This document shows positions 20,781 to 29,700 of a stretch of DNA of 31,618 nt, piece by piece. This stretch comes from a virus. The notes under the pieces are model-generated. The model was given only the letters and a program-made list of their open reading frames with translations, did no database searches and was not told the DNA's origin. Where the stretch lies: positions 1 through 31,618 of the IMG/VR virus record IMGVR_UViG_3300029953_000115; one strand, written 5' to 3'. A program made the position numbers and the translations under genes. Each line of letters opens with the position of its first letter. Positions within the stretch are counted from its first letter, which is position 1.

Positions 20781-20798
20781 TTCCTTTGAACAAAGGAA
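20781..20798 (+). promoter_or_regulatory. Perfect inverted repeat covering the capsid gene ribosome site
   Basis: TTCCTTTG and CAAAGGAA are exact reverse complements with two bases between, starting one base after the scaffold stop. The right arm contains the AAAGGAA that should act as the Shine-Dalgarno for the capsid ATG at 20805. The stem can fold as TTCCTTT-GAAC-AAAGGAA and would occlude the ribosome site. Confidence 0.65.
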
Positions 20799-20804
20799 TT
20801 CATC

Positions 20805-21770
20805 ATGGCTATTACCCGTGTTGTCCCTACCCAGAACACCGGCATTCCTGCCGCCTCCCAGGCGCTCCTCATTGAGGAGATCGTCGAAGGTCTGACCATG
20901 GACGTGATGCGCCGGGAATCGTATCTCGGCAAGATCGCCAACACTGAAGCTCTGAAGAAGCTCGAACAGTTCGGTGATCAGATCACCTTCCGCGTGCTGA
21001 ACCCTCCTCCGATCCAGCCGTACTACGCCAATATGGACCTGGTTCCGACCGTCACCACCGGGACCAACTTCACGGTCCAGGTCAACAACGCCTTCTACGC
21101 CTACCCCACCCTGGACATCGTGGACATCAAGGAAATCAACCTCCCGCTGATGTCCCAGATCGCCCGGATGATGGCCGACGCGATGGCCGAGAACGAATAC
21201 CTGGTGGTTGTGGCTGGCCTCATCACCACGGTCTACGGCGCCCCCACGATGGTCTATGAGGGCCAGGTCCCGGGCACCGTTGCCTACAACCCGGCTGTGC
21301 CGACCTACGTGTCCAGCACTGATCGGACCGACCCGGACTACATCATCAATCAGTTCCTCGCCGCCCGGAAGGCTTACAACCAGATGGGTATCCCCCGCAA
21401 GGGCCGGTATGCGATGGTCAACTCGGACGTGGAGCAGATCCTGCTCCAGAGCGACCAGTTCACCTACCAGATCAACGGCGAGCGCAACGCCAAGATGATC
21501 GAGGACGGCGACTTCTCCATGCGCGTGGCCGGGTTCGACATTATCGTCACCGATGCCATCCCCACCGCGACCTACGGTGGCGTCTCCAATATCTGCCAGG
21601 GCGTCCTTGGCCATGTGAATGGTCTCGGCTTCGTCCGCCAGATCATGGAAACGGACATCAACTTCAAGATGCAGACCAAGGCCGGGCGTGCTTGCCGGAC
21701 CTTCGATGTGTTCGGCTACGGGCTGTCCGATAGCCGTTACATGGGCGCCTTCCCCCTGAAGGTTGCCTAG
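20805..21770 (+). CDS. Major capsid protein, HK97-type fold likely
   Basis: The 321-residue protein has the features of a shell subunit: an N-terminal arm (MAITRVVPTQNTGIPAASQ), EIVEGLTMDVMRRES, an extended beta region (NAFYAYPTLDIVDIKEIN), a long helix (MSQIARMMADAMAENEYLVV), a domain with DYIINQFLAARKAYNQMGIP and RYAMVNSDVEQILLQS, and the C-terminal core strand with FDIIVTDAIPTATYGG. The spine-helix and P-domain layout and its position after the scaffold indicate an HK97-like capsid protein. The start is ATG 20805, Shine-Dalgarno in the preceding palindrome. There is no N-terminal propeptide of the HK97 size, in line with a separate scaffold. Confidence 0.8.
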   Translation: MAITRVVPTQNTGIPAASQALLIEEIVEGLTMDVMRRESYLGKIANTEALKKLEQFGDQITFRVLNPPPIQPYYANMDLVPTVTTGTNFTVQVNNAFYAYPTLDIVDIKEINLPLMSQIARMMADAMAENEYLVVVAGLITTVYGAPTMVYEGQVPGTVAYNPAVPTYVSSTDRTDPDYIINQFLAARKAYNQMGIPRKGRYAMVNSDVEQILLQSDQFTYQINGERNAKMIEDGDFSMRVAGFDIIVTDAIPTATYGGVSNICQGVLGHVNGLGFVRQIMETDINFKMQTKAGRACRTFDVFGYGLSDSRYMGAFPLKVA

Positions 21771-21791
21771 CCTTTCCTGCGGTCGCCAGGG

Positions 21792-21811
21792 GGGGGGATA
21801 GCCTTCCCCCC
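21792..21811 (+). promoter_or_regulatory. Strong GC hairpin after the capsid gene
   Basis: GGGGGGA and TCCCCCC form a 7-bp stem with a six-base loop about 22 bases beyond the capsid stop. There is no T-tract, so it may act as an mRNA-stabilising or polarity-reducing element rather than a terminator. Confidence 0.45.
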
Positions 21812-21837
21812 GGTCCCGCCCTTTCAAGAGGTTTCAC

Positions 21838-22260
21838 ATGGCACTCAAAGACGGAATGGAAGACCACCGGGAAGAAGCGCGGAAGGCAGTCGCCATCCGA
21901 TACGATCCCTTCCCCTCTGGCCGGCGCGCCCCGGACATGATCCGGTCGAGCGGCGTGTCCGAGGAACAGTGGGTGTGGATGGTCCACCGGGCGATCACGG
22001 CCCCTGACATCCATTGCCGGCTGATCATGGCCGACAGTGAGGAAGGCAAGGCGATCATCAACGGGACCGACCTTTCCAACATCACCAACGAATTCCTGCT
22101 CGGTCTGGATCCCCCGGACGACGATACCAAACTCCGGGACATGGCCAAGCGGTTCAAGCTGGACGTGAAGCCCGGCACCAAGAAGAAGGTGACTGTTCTC
22201 CGGATCCTCACCGAGATTGAGAAGGGGGCCAAACCCTCCGAACCTGTCGCGGCCATTTAG
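21838..22260 (+). CDS. Hypothetical head-region protein, 140 aa
   Basis: The product is hydrophilic with motifs KAVAIRYDPFPSGRRAPDM, then VSEEQWVWMVHRAITAPDIH and a basic C-terminal part (FKLDVKPGTKKKVTVLRIL). The position after the capsid gene suggests a head-completion or decoration role. No family is recognised. Upstream, TTCAAGAGGTTTCAC gives a moderate ribosome site. Confidence 0.6.
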   Translation: MALKDGMEDHREEARKAVAIRYDPFPSGRRAPDMIRSSGVSEEQWVWMVHRAITAPDIHCRLIMADSEEGKAIINGTDLSNITNEFLLGLDPPDDDTKLRDMAKRFKLDVKPGTKKKVTVLRILTEIEKGAKPSEPVAAI

Positions 22261-22272
22261 CGGGGCAACACC

Positions 22273-22935
22273 ATGACCCAGTATGCCTACATCCGTGACC
22301 GGATCGAGCCGTTCCGCGACGACCTCAAACCTCGTGTGGCGCAACTCTCGTATCAGGTCGCGTGTAGGCAGGTGGCTCTGGAAACCCTCGCTCTACGAGA
22401 ATTTGTCGAGTTCACGATTCCGGCGGGGACTATCTCCCAACCGATCTACGACCCTACTTACGAGAGAGAGGCAATCTACATCTTTAGGGCGAAAATCAGC
22501 GGCCATCGGCATGACCTCCCGCTCTACAACCAAGACGCGCTGGAGGATCTTTACCACAATATAACCCCTTTCGAGGGGACGATTGCAGCCTATACCACTG
22601 ACCAGGGCCAGTTCTGGCCCAATCGCCCACCCGCATCAGACACCCAGGTCATCGCAGACGTTGCCTATAAACCAATCGGCGACTTCGATGAAGTCGGATT
22701 CGGGCCTGAATTCGAGGATGCCATTGTTCACGGTGCCCTCGCCCATTACCTCGCCCTGCCGGGCTCCGGACAAGACAAGTCCGAGGCCCGGCGGCTTGAG
22801 ACACAGTTCATTACCGAGTGCAGTTCGCTCCGTGGTGCTAATCTGGTTGGAGACGCAGGCTACAAACGCGCCTCTACTGCCCCAAGGCGGCACTATTTCG
22901 GTCAGGGTTTCCACTCCAACATGCTGAGGTATTAG
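22273..22935 (+). CDS. Head-tail adaptor-like protein, 220 aa
   Basis: The pattern is that of podovirus head-tail adaptor (gp6/tail-tube A-like) proteins: an N-terminal helical part (YIRDRIEPFRDDLKPRVAQL), a beta-rich middle (VEFTIPAGTISQPIYDPTY) and a C-terminal helical block with FEDAIVHGALAHYLALPGSG and KSEARRLETQFITECSSLRG. This last element, with the GALAxxLALPG signature, is typical of adaptor proteins below the portal. The exact family requires a profile search. Confidence 0.6.
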   Translation: MTQYAYIRDRIEPFRDDLKPRVAQLSYQVACRQVALETLALREFVEFTIPAGTISQPIYDPTYEREAIYIFRAKISGHRHDLPLYNQDALEDLYHNITPFEGTIAAYTTDQGQFWPNRPPASDTQVIADVAYKPIGDFDEVGFGPEFEDAIVHGALAHYLALPGSGQDKSEARRLETQFITECSSLRGANLVGDAGYKRASTAPRRHYFGQGFHSNMLRY

Positions 22936-24219
22936 ATGGCAAAGGGCCGGTCCATCCTGGTGGTTTCCCACTTTGGCGGGGTCGGAGAATTGTGCAAACG
23001 GTTCCTTGGCGAAGGGAACCGAGTCCGCTATTACATCAAGGACAAGCCCAGCCAGGACATCAACGATGGCCTGATCCAGAAGGTGAAGCACTGGGAACCC
23101 TATGTGGCGGAATCGGACCTGATAGTTTTCGACGACACGAATTTCGGCAAGGTGGCCGATGAACTGCGGTCCCAAGGCAAGGCGGTCGTCGGGCCCTGCC
23201 CCTACTCCGACAAACTGGAGATGGACCGTGGTTTCGGTTCCGAAGAGATGAAGAAGGCGGGGATGACGGTCATTCCGGACTGGAACTTCACCTCGTTCGA
23301 TGAGGCCATTGCCTTCGTGAAGCAGAACCCGGGGCGCTACGTGGCGAAGCCAAGCGGCAAGGCCCAGGATGAGAAGGCCCTGACCTATGTGGGCAAAGCC
23401 GATGATGGGTCTGATGTGCTTGCCATCCTGGAGAACTACAAAAAGAAGTGGGGCAAAAAGATCCACGAGATTCAGCTTCAGCAGTTCGTGAAGGGCGTGG
23501 AAATCGCGGTGACTGGATTCTTCAACGGAGAGAAGTTCATCCAGCCCATTTGGCTCAATTCTGAGTACAAGAAGTTCCTAAACGGTGATCTTGGCCCAAA
23601 TTGTGGAGAAAGCGGAACAACTTCATCGTGGGTTCGAGGTGGTCGTCTCTATGAGGAAACCCTGGCCAAGATGGAAGATCCTCTCCGGGCGGCGGGCTAT
23701 CATGGCCCGTTTGATGTCAACCTGATCGTTACTAAGGAGGCGGCCTATCCTTTGGAATTTACTCCGAGGCCCGGTTTTCCATCTATTTGGATTCAGATGG
23801 AAAGCATCAAGTCCAACCTGGGTGATTTCTTCGATGCGCTCGGGAACGGGAACAAGTTCAACCTCCAGGTGGAATCCGGTTTTCAGATGTGCGTGGTCTG
23901 CACCGTGGCCCCATATCCGTTTGAGGACCCCGAAGGGTTTAAGAAGTATGCCGAAGGGCGGAAACTGGAATTCAAAGATCCGACCCTCAGTGGCATCTAC
24001 CTCTCGGATGTGAAGCTGGTCGGTAACGAATGGGTCCTGGCCGGGAACAGTGGGTATGCTGTGATCTGCGTCGGGCTTGGGCAGACTATGGAGGAAGCCA
24101 AGGAGAACGTCTACGAACGGGTCAAGTCCGTGAGTATCCCGGACATGGCCTATCGGACTGACATCGGACATCATTGGAACAACGACCGCGACAAACTCCA
24201 GGCGTGGGGCTGGCTGTGA
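22936..24219 (+). CDS. PurD-like ATP-grasp ligase (GAR synthetase homologue), 427 aa
   Basis: PurD (phosphoribosylamine-glycine ligase) joins glycine to phosphoribosylamine using ATP. This protein has the full three-domain layout and length of PurD (about 429 in E. coli): a Rossmann-like N domain (GGVGELCKRF, residues 14-23), ATP-grasp (VAKPSGKAQDEKAL, 136-149; E189 in FVKGVEIAV), a substrate loop DLGPNCGESG (218-227, PurD DTGPNTGGMG), the metal-site strand LEFTPRPGF (273-281) and a C domain ending in GLGQTMEEAKENVYE. Differences: the GREHA phosphate-binding motif of PurD is replaced by GGVGEL, and the metal-ligand Asn of EFN is Thr276. The substrate may therefore differ. It lies inside the head-tail gene cluster, with GAGGT before its ATG. 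Confidence 0.75.
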   Translation: MAKGRSILVVSHFGGVGELCKRFLGEGNRVRYYIKDKPSQDINDGLIQKVKHWEPYVAESDLIVFDDTNFGKVADELRSQGKAVVGPCPYSDKLEMDRGFGSEEMKKAGMTVIPDWNFTSFDEAIAFVKQNPGRYVAKPSGKAQDEKALTYVGKADDGSDVLAILENYKKKWGKKIHEIQLQQFVKGVEIAVTGFFNGEKFIQPIWLNSEYKKFLNGDLGPNCGESGTTSSWVRGGRLYEETLAKMEDPLRAAGYHGPFDVNLIVTKEAAYPLEFTPRPGFPSIWIQMESIKSNLGDFFDALGNGNKFNLQVESGFQMCVVCTVAPYPFEDPEGFKKYAEGRKLEFKDPTLSGIYLSDVKLVGNEWVLAGNSGYAVICVGLGQTMEEAKENVYERVKSVSIPDMAYRTDIGHHWNNDRDKLQAWGWL

Positions 24220-24752
24220 ACCTCTCTGACCTGACCGCCGAAGTGCGGGACCTGATTGGCTACGGGGCCTACGACCGACTGTTCTCTCAGGACATGACGA
24301 CCGACGCCATCAACTTCGCCTGTGGGCAGGTAGCGGAGCTGCTGGGCGTGACCCGGGTCGATGCGATGCTGGTTGTGACCAGCAACAAGGCCACACTGCC
24401 TACCAGCACCAACCGGGTGATCGGGGTCCAGATCGGAACCGTTTCTACCTTGCCGGCCGGATCGTTCACTGCTGTCTGGGATGTTCCGGCTGAGGAAGGG
24501 TTCCTGAACCTACCTCTGCTGTGGGAGGTTGACGTGCTGCCCCTTGGCGGGCCTACCCCAGTGACCTACGCATGGACGATGACGCCATCCGGGAGTGGAT
24601 CGGTATCGTTCTCGCCTTCAAACGGGGAAGTTGTATCGGTGTCTGCTGCTAGCCTGAGTGCTGGGGAATATCTGAATGTGACGTGCGTAGTTACGGTCCC
24701 TGGGCAATCCACGCAAACCCTATCGCAAGTCGTCCAATACGTGGAGGCATAG
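24216..24752 (+). CDS. Adaptor N-terminal half fused to an Ig-like domain, 178 aa, GTG start
   Basis: The GTG at 24216 overlaps the PurD-like stop (GTGA). Residues 1-75 (NLSDLTAEVRDLIGYGAYDR, then MTTDAINFACGQVAELLGVTR) match the N-terminal half of phage head-tail adaptors (DLxxxVRDLIxd...INeAqxxi). Residues 100-178 are an Ig-like/PKD beta sandwich (PVTYAWTMTPSGSGSVSFSP, then GEYLNVTCVVTVPGQST). The adaptor C-terminal half is encoded in the next gene, so this looks like a split adaptor with an Ig domain at the break. Confidence 0.55.
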   Translation: MNLSDLTAEVRDLIGYGAYDRLFSQDMTTDAINFACGQVAELLGVTRVDAMLVVTSNKATLPTSTNRVIGVQIGTVSTLPAGSFTAVWDVPAEEGFLNLPLLWEVDVLPLGGPTPVTYAWTMTPSGSGSVSFSPSNGEVVSVSAASLSAGEYLNVTCVVTVPGQSTQTLSQVVQYVEA

Positions 24753-25130
24753 ATGGGCAAGGTGCTTTGGGAAAGCGAGATCATGACCGAGGACCAGAAG
24801 AACCCAAACTGGCGGGCAAGAACCGGTGAGCCTACCGTTTGGATCCAGTCGGATGGGCAGACGATTCTGCTGAACGGTCAGCCTTCCACGGGGTATGTCT
24901 TGGTGGGTTATATCCAGGAACCCACTGCCATGGTGAATCCGACCGATGCCCCTGACCCTCGGATCAAAACCTACCTACATCAGTATCTCAAGTTCGCAGC
25001 GGCGTCCTGGCTCCTGAAACAGTCCGGGCAGGGCCAGAACCTCAAGAAGTCCAGCGAGTATTACGCTGCTTTCGTGGCCGGTATCGGCATGGGGCCGATG
25101 GGGCAAGCCAGCAAGACAGTCAAGGGGTAG
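24753..25130 (+). CDS. Adaptor C-terminal half, 125 aa
   Basis: The ATG follows the previous TAG directly and has GTGGAGGC six bases upstream. The sequence reads GEPTVWIQSDGQTILLNGQP, STGYVLVGYIQEPTAMVN and ends with a helix KTYLHQYLKFAAASWLLKQS and KKSSEYYAAFVAGIGM. This matches the C-terminal half of adaptors (Y...p..d..i......l..yala.aYl...d). It complements the preceding gene, which has the missing N-terminal half. Confidence 0.55.
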   Translation: MGKVLWESEIMTEDQKNPNWRARTGEPTVWIQSDGQTILLNGQPSTGYVLVGYIQEPTAMVNPTDAPDPRIKTYLHQYLKFAAASWLLKQSGQGQNLKKSSEYYAAFVAGIGMGPMGQASKTVKG

Positions 25131-25132
25131 AG

Positions 25133-26026
25133 ATGAATCTGGCGCAGATCCGACAGAAGACGCTCGAACTGCTCGGAGACGCGGCCGAGGGGTCTTCTAC
25201 GTTTGCGCCGAGTGGCGACTACACCAAACTGGATGCCGCGATCCAGTGGGCCCAGGAGCAGGCGGCTTCCACTCTGGGGTCTACTTTCTATTTCGAGTCA
25301 GCACTTCCCGTGGTCGCCCAGGCCCCACCAACGGGGATGCCGACGACCCCGGGAGCGTTCGGGGGGGTGGCAATACCTTCTGATTGCATTGAGTTGGTCA
25401 GGGTCGCGGTAGGAAAGACTACAATTACAGCGAGCCTTATCATGCCCATGCTTTTTGTCGATGGGATTGGAGGCATAGTTGTTCTCCTCAGCCCTTACAA
25501 CGCTTCCGACACTGGGGTATGGTCAAGCCCTGATTCAACGGCTACTTTCCTATCAACCAGCGGGACATGGGCGCTTGTTGACTCACCGAACGCTGGTGGG
25601 ACCAACGCAACAGTTAGGCTTACCGTCACATCTGGGACTTATATTGGGAATATTTATACGGCATCCGCTCCGTGCTGGAATGTCGAGAATGATTTCTCCA
25701 TGGAGTTTTCTGACACCAATCCCACTCCTGGGGAAACGGGGATCACTGTCACCGGCGAGAATTGTGGTTACCCAGGCGGGACTCTCAATGGAACGGAACC
25801 TGAATTCATGACATGGAGTGTATCTTCTAATTGCACAATAACGGATGGGCAAAATACAGATGTTTTGACTATTTCCGTCAATGAGGATGTCCTTCCAGGA
25901 GACACAATAAGTGTGGATCTGCTTTACAAAATATTCGTGCCTGACCCTGAGAACCCAGGAGGGAACTGGACTGTTTACATTGCGTCTACTTGGTCAGCCC
26001 CTACCGGGTCCATTTTTGTAACTTAG
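25133..26026 (+). CDS. Adaptor N-terminal-type protein with Ig-like domain(s), 297 aa
   Basis: The N-terminus (MNLAQIRQKTLELLGDAAEG, then YTKLDAAIQWAQEQAASTLG) is again like the N-terminal half of an adaptor and like the gene at 24216, and is followed by AIPSDCIELVRVAVG. The remainder is beta-rich and Ig-like (DFSMEFSDTNPTPGETGITV, then FMTWSVSSNCTITDG). There is no adaptor C-terminal helix after it. It may be a second copy of a split adaptor that gained Ig domains for surface exposure. The start has AGGGGTAGAG upstream. Confidence 0.5.
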   Translation: MNLAQIRQKTLELLGDAAEGSSTFAPSGDYTKLDAAIQWAQEQAASTLGSTFYFESALPVVAQAPPTGMPTTPGAFGGVAIPSDCIELVRVAVGKTTITASLIMPMLFVDGIGGIVVLLSPYNASDTGVWSSPDSTATFLSTSGTWALVDSPNAGGTNATVRLTVTSGTYIGNIYTASAPCWNVENDFSMEFSDTNPTPGETGITVTGENCGYPGGTLNGTEPEFMTWSVSSNCTITDGQNTDVLTISVNEDVLPGDTISVDLLYKIFVPDPENPGGNWTVYIASTWSAPTGSIFVT

Positions 26027-26035
26027 GAGATAGCT

Positions 26036-26719
26036 ATGTCACTTAATGGCAATACATGGGTGCAGGACGTGGAGCCTACGACTGGTGTCCTTGCTTGCCA
26101 GCAATGGATTCAGCCAACCAGCGGAGCGATATCTTATCGGGATACGACCAACACTGTATGGACCCCATTTGGGAACGTGAACAACAATTTCGGCGGTGCT
26201 GTCATGGCGTCTGGGGATACCATGACCGGTCCTCTCTTGGATGCACCAAACCTGCCTCCGCTGGACAGCCCGAACTTCCTGGGGACGATTGACCAGGACG
26301 GGTTCCCGGTGGCGCTTCAAATCAATCTGTCTAATCTGCAAAAGCAACTTTATGACCAGATCAGCACCCAGGTCCGCCAGCAGTTCTTGAGCCAATTTCA
26401 GCAAAGCACCACAGCATCCGATATTGCCTTCCTGTGCAGCACCTTCCAGACCCTATTCTCATCCATCACTTCCGACACTGGGATTTCGTTCTTCACTATC
26501 CCGTATGCGACCTTCAAGTCTGACGGAGCCGTGGCCACACCAGACCAGGAATTGGGCTATGGTTGGGCTGTGGAATCCTGGTCCGGGGTGGGGACTTCAA
26601 CTGGCTGGACTAATATCGTGGAATCGGCTGCCGGGTCCAGATCGCTTATTTGGAACCAGAGCGACTGGGGTTACCAGGGGATTCTGGTTATCCGTTACTG
26701 GTCTCTCGCTGTGAGGTAG
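26036..26719 (+). CDS. Tail/fibre-associated structural protein, 227 aa
   Basis: The N-terminal part contains WIQPTSGAISYRDTTNTVW and VMASGDTMTGPLLDAPNLPP, the SGDTMTGPL signature of tail-fibre and baseplate-attached proteins. A coiled-coil middle follows (INLSNLQKQLYDQISTQVRQ) and a beta C-terminus ends in WNQSDWGYQGILVIRYWS. The likely role is a small fibre or appendage connecting to the large tail protein encoded next. The start has TTAGGAGATAG upstream. Confidence 0.55.
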   Translation: MSLNGNTWVQDVEPTTGVLACQQWIQPTSGAISYRDTTNTVWTPFGNVNNNFGGAVMASGDTMTGPLLDAPNLPPLDSPNFLGTIDQDGFPVALQINLSNLQKQLYDQISTQVRQQFLSQFQQSTTASDIAFLCSTFQTLFSSITSDTGISFFTIPYATFKSDGAVATPDQELGYGWAVESWSGVGTSTGWTNIVESAAGSRSLIWNQSDWGYQGILVIRYWSLAVR

Positions 26720-26722
26720 GAT

Positions 26723-29700
26723 ATGCCGAAATCATTCAAGGTCAGTGTTGCGGGCGGCATCAGTGCAGTCGTGGACACTGCCTTCTCTGATGGTAAGCAT
26801 GTGGCGTACATGGAAAACCTGGATGTTCGCGGAGGTAAGGCGACACCCTACCAAATGCCTTTGGTGAACCCGAACATCTCAGTTCCGGATAATTCCGTCC
26901 AGGTGTTTTCCTATCGGCAACGTCTTCTTTTCAGCGATGCTCGCCGGTCCTATGCCGCCGAATATGAGGACAATCGGGAACGGATCTACTGGACGGAATA
27001 CGGTGGGAACCCCAAGAAAATGATCGATGGGACCATCGTCCCGCTTGGGACTGTTCGCCCCGATGTTCCCCCGGGGCTGAATACCGGGACGGCTGTCTCC
27101 CCGTCCAATATCCTGGCCACTGTGACAACTGGAGGTTCTCTGGCGAAGGGGACTGAAGTGACATTTCGGTTGGCCTATCAGACAGCTTTCGGCGTCCTCC
27201 CCCCTAGCGGAACCGTCCAACCCACGATCTCAACTGATGGTTCCTTGGTCACACTGACCTGGAATAACCCGATCATGGATACGCCAGCCACGCAGATACT
27301 CTTATTTATGGGCGTCGTCGGTGGGGATGAAAAGCTCCTGGCCAACCTTATGCCCAAGGTAACGTCCTATTCCTACCCTGATCCCCTGACTGCGAGCGGG
27401 GAACTGGCGTCAGACTATGACCAGTCGGTGAGTTATGAATACTGCACTACCTATACCCGGAATGTGAATGGTGTTGTGGATGAAAGCGGGCCGTCTTCTC
27501 CGTCTCCGTCCGTGCTGGCTAAGTCGTCTCGCCAGGTCACAGTTTCCCCTTGGGCGGAAGGAATCTTGGCTTCCGAAAATACGATCACTTGGACGATACC
27601 ATTCCATCTACAGACAATCACCAGCCTGCTTGGATATTCTTCCGATGGTGGATCCACAAATAAGATCGGCGTCAATTCCATCGCCCTAGAGACTGGAACC
27701 AATCGGGTTCTCGTAACCTTCGCTGCCAACCACAATTTCTACAATGGACAACACCTTTTCTTCACGGGGCTGACGCCGAACCCGTTCTCAGATACAGTGA
27801 CGACCTTGGCCGGGAGTTTCGTCACTGGTACGGTTTACACCATTTCTAGCGTTGGGACGACTGATTTCACAGCCATTGGCGCGACTAGCAATACAGTCGG
27901 GGTAGTGTTCACGGCTACGGGGACCGGATACGGGACCGGACAGGCCACCTACACGGAGAATATCCCGGCTGAGATCCAGGTTCTCTCTCCTACCGTAGAA
28001 GACACCTCTAGTGCCCCGATGTTGAACACATGCTACCTGCTCATGGGGACTGATTTCGTTTGCCCCGGATCGGGCCTGTCCGGGGTATATGCCTATGCGG
28101 TCCCCCAGGTTGGGATTGCCTCGTTCAACTACAATGCGCAGGCTGGGACGTTGGCCATGCAAACGGCAGTCCCGCATTCATTCAATGCTGAGAAGGTGTT
28201 GTTCACCGGGTTTACTGACTCAAGTTGGAATAGCCAGTTGATCAATGTGATGTGCGACCCGAACAACGTTAACCAGCTTTTCGTTGATGGCCGTTCGATC
28301 CCATCTGACCTGAACTTTAGCCTTGAGGCCGCCTCGTTGGTTTCTGGGACGACCTACCAGATTGTGACTACCGGGACCACCGATTTCACGGCCATTGGCG
28401 CGGCCAATAGCAATTTGGGAACTTTCTTTGTGGCCACTGGGGCCGGAACTGGTTCTGGACTTGCCACGGCCCATTTCGCGAACCTTGCCATCACGGCAGT
28501 CGTGCTTGATGTGGGTGGAGTATCGACGACTGGGACGACCCTGGCTAGCGATATCGTTGCCCGGACATCCTACATGATTGCATCGGTTGGGAATACCGAT
28601 TTCACGGCCATCGGGGCTCCTAACAATGCGGTAGGAGTCACATTCTTCGCTACAGCGGCGGGGGCTGGGACTGGAACGGTAACCCCCTGTCCGATTATTG
28701 GCGATGTGCTTTACTTCGATATGGTCATCAACAGCATCACGACTCAAGATGCCCACGCTGTCCTTGCCTCACCACAAAATTCATTCCTCTTGAATGCGTA
28801 TATGGCTGGTGTGACCAGTAGTCCGGGGACGGCCTACCAACCTGGGGTAGATGGAGTTTCCTCCACCGCCTTGCAGTTTGTTCCATTCAACGACTACTTG
28901 GTCTATCGCAACATCTACCGTGCTGGTGGCACCACCAGTTTCCAGTTGTGTAAGCAACTGGAGATGGACGATCTCACCTTCCTTGACGCGGTGCCAGACC
29001 AGGGGCTTGGTGTCGTTCTGCCTACCCTATTTACCTACAACGGGGTCGATGTTGTCTATGAGCCAGCCTCATTTGGCCTTTCTGGACTAACCCAGCACAA
29101 TGGGATGGGATTTGCCTTCGACCCCGGGAGTAACCGGGTCGTCTGGACCCCCCTGAACAACATGGACGCCTGGGTTCCTGAGTTCTATAAGGATTTCGAC
29201 TATCGGGTCCTGGCATTGGCGTCCTACAACCAGGCTCTTTGCGTGTTCTGCGAGTCAGGGATCTACCGGGCAGATGGATCTGACCCTACAAACCTGGTTT
29301 GGTCTCCGACCAAGGCCGCACCGTGCCGTGCAGGCGGAAGCGTACAGATGTTGAACAACCGGATCCTGTATTTGTCGGACCAGGGGATCATGAGATTCAA
29401 TGGGCAGGAATCTGAGTGCCTTACTGACCTCCAGATCCCCGGGGACTTCTGGTTGGCCAACTCCCGCTACCTTGGATCTACTGACCCTGGCCAATATCTG
29501 GTCCCCCCGCTCCAAAATGCCGCCTATGAGCGGCTGAGGGGGGCGGATCTTCCTGGGGTAACCCCTCGCGATCTCATGCCCTACACCGTTGCGCGGTTTA
29601 TCCAGCAAGACGGGCTCCGATCCTTCATCAAATACGGGAAATACTACCTGTATTGGGGCGGTGACTACCCTGAATTCGCAGCTCAGACAATGCTTTGCAT

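Noticed and set aside
19467-21827. Very long minus-strand frame (786 codons)
   Set aside because: It spans scaffold and capsid genes in antisense; the low stop density reflects high GC and codon bias, and the plus-strand proteins are clearly real.
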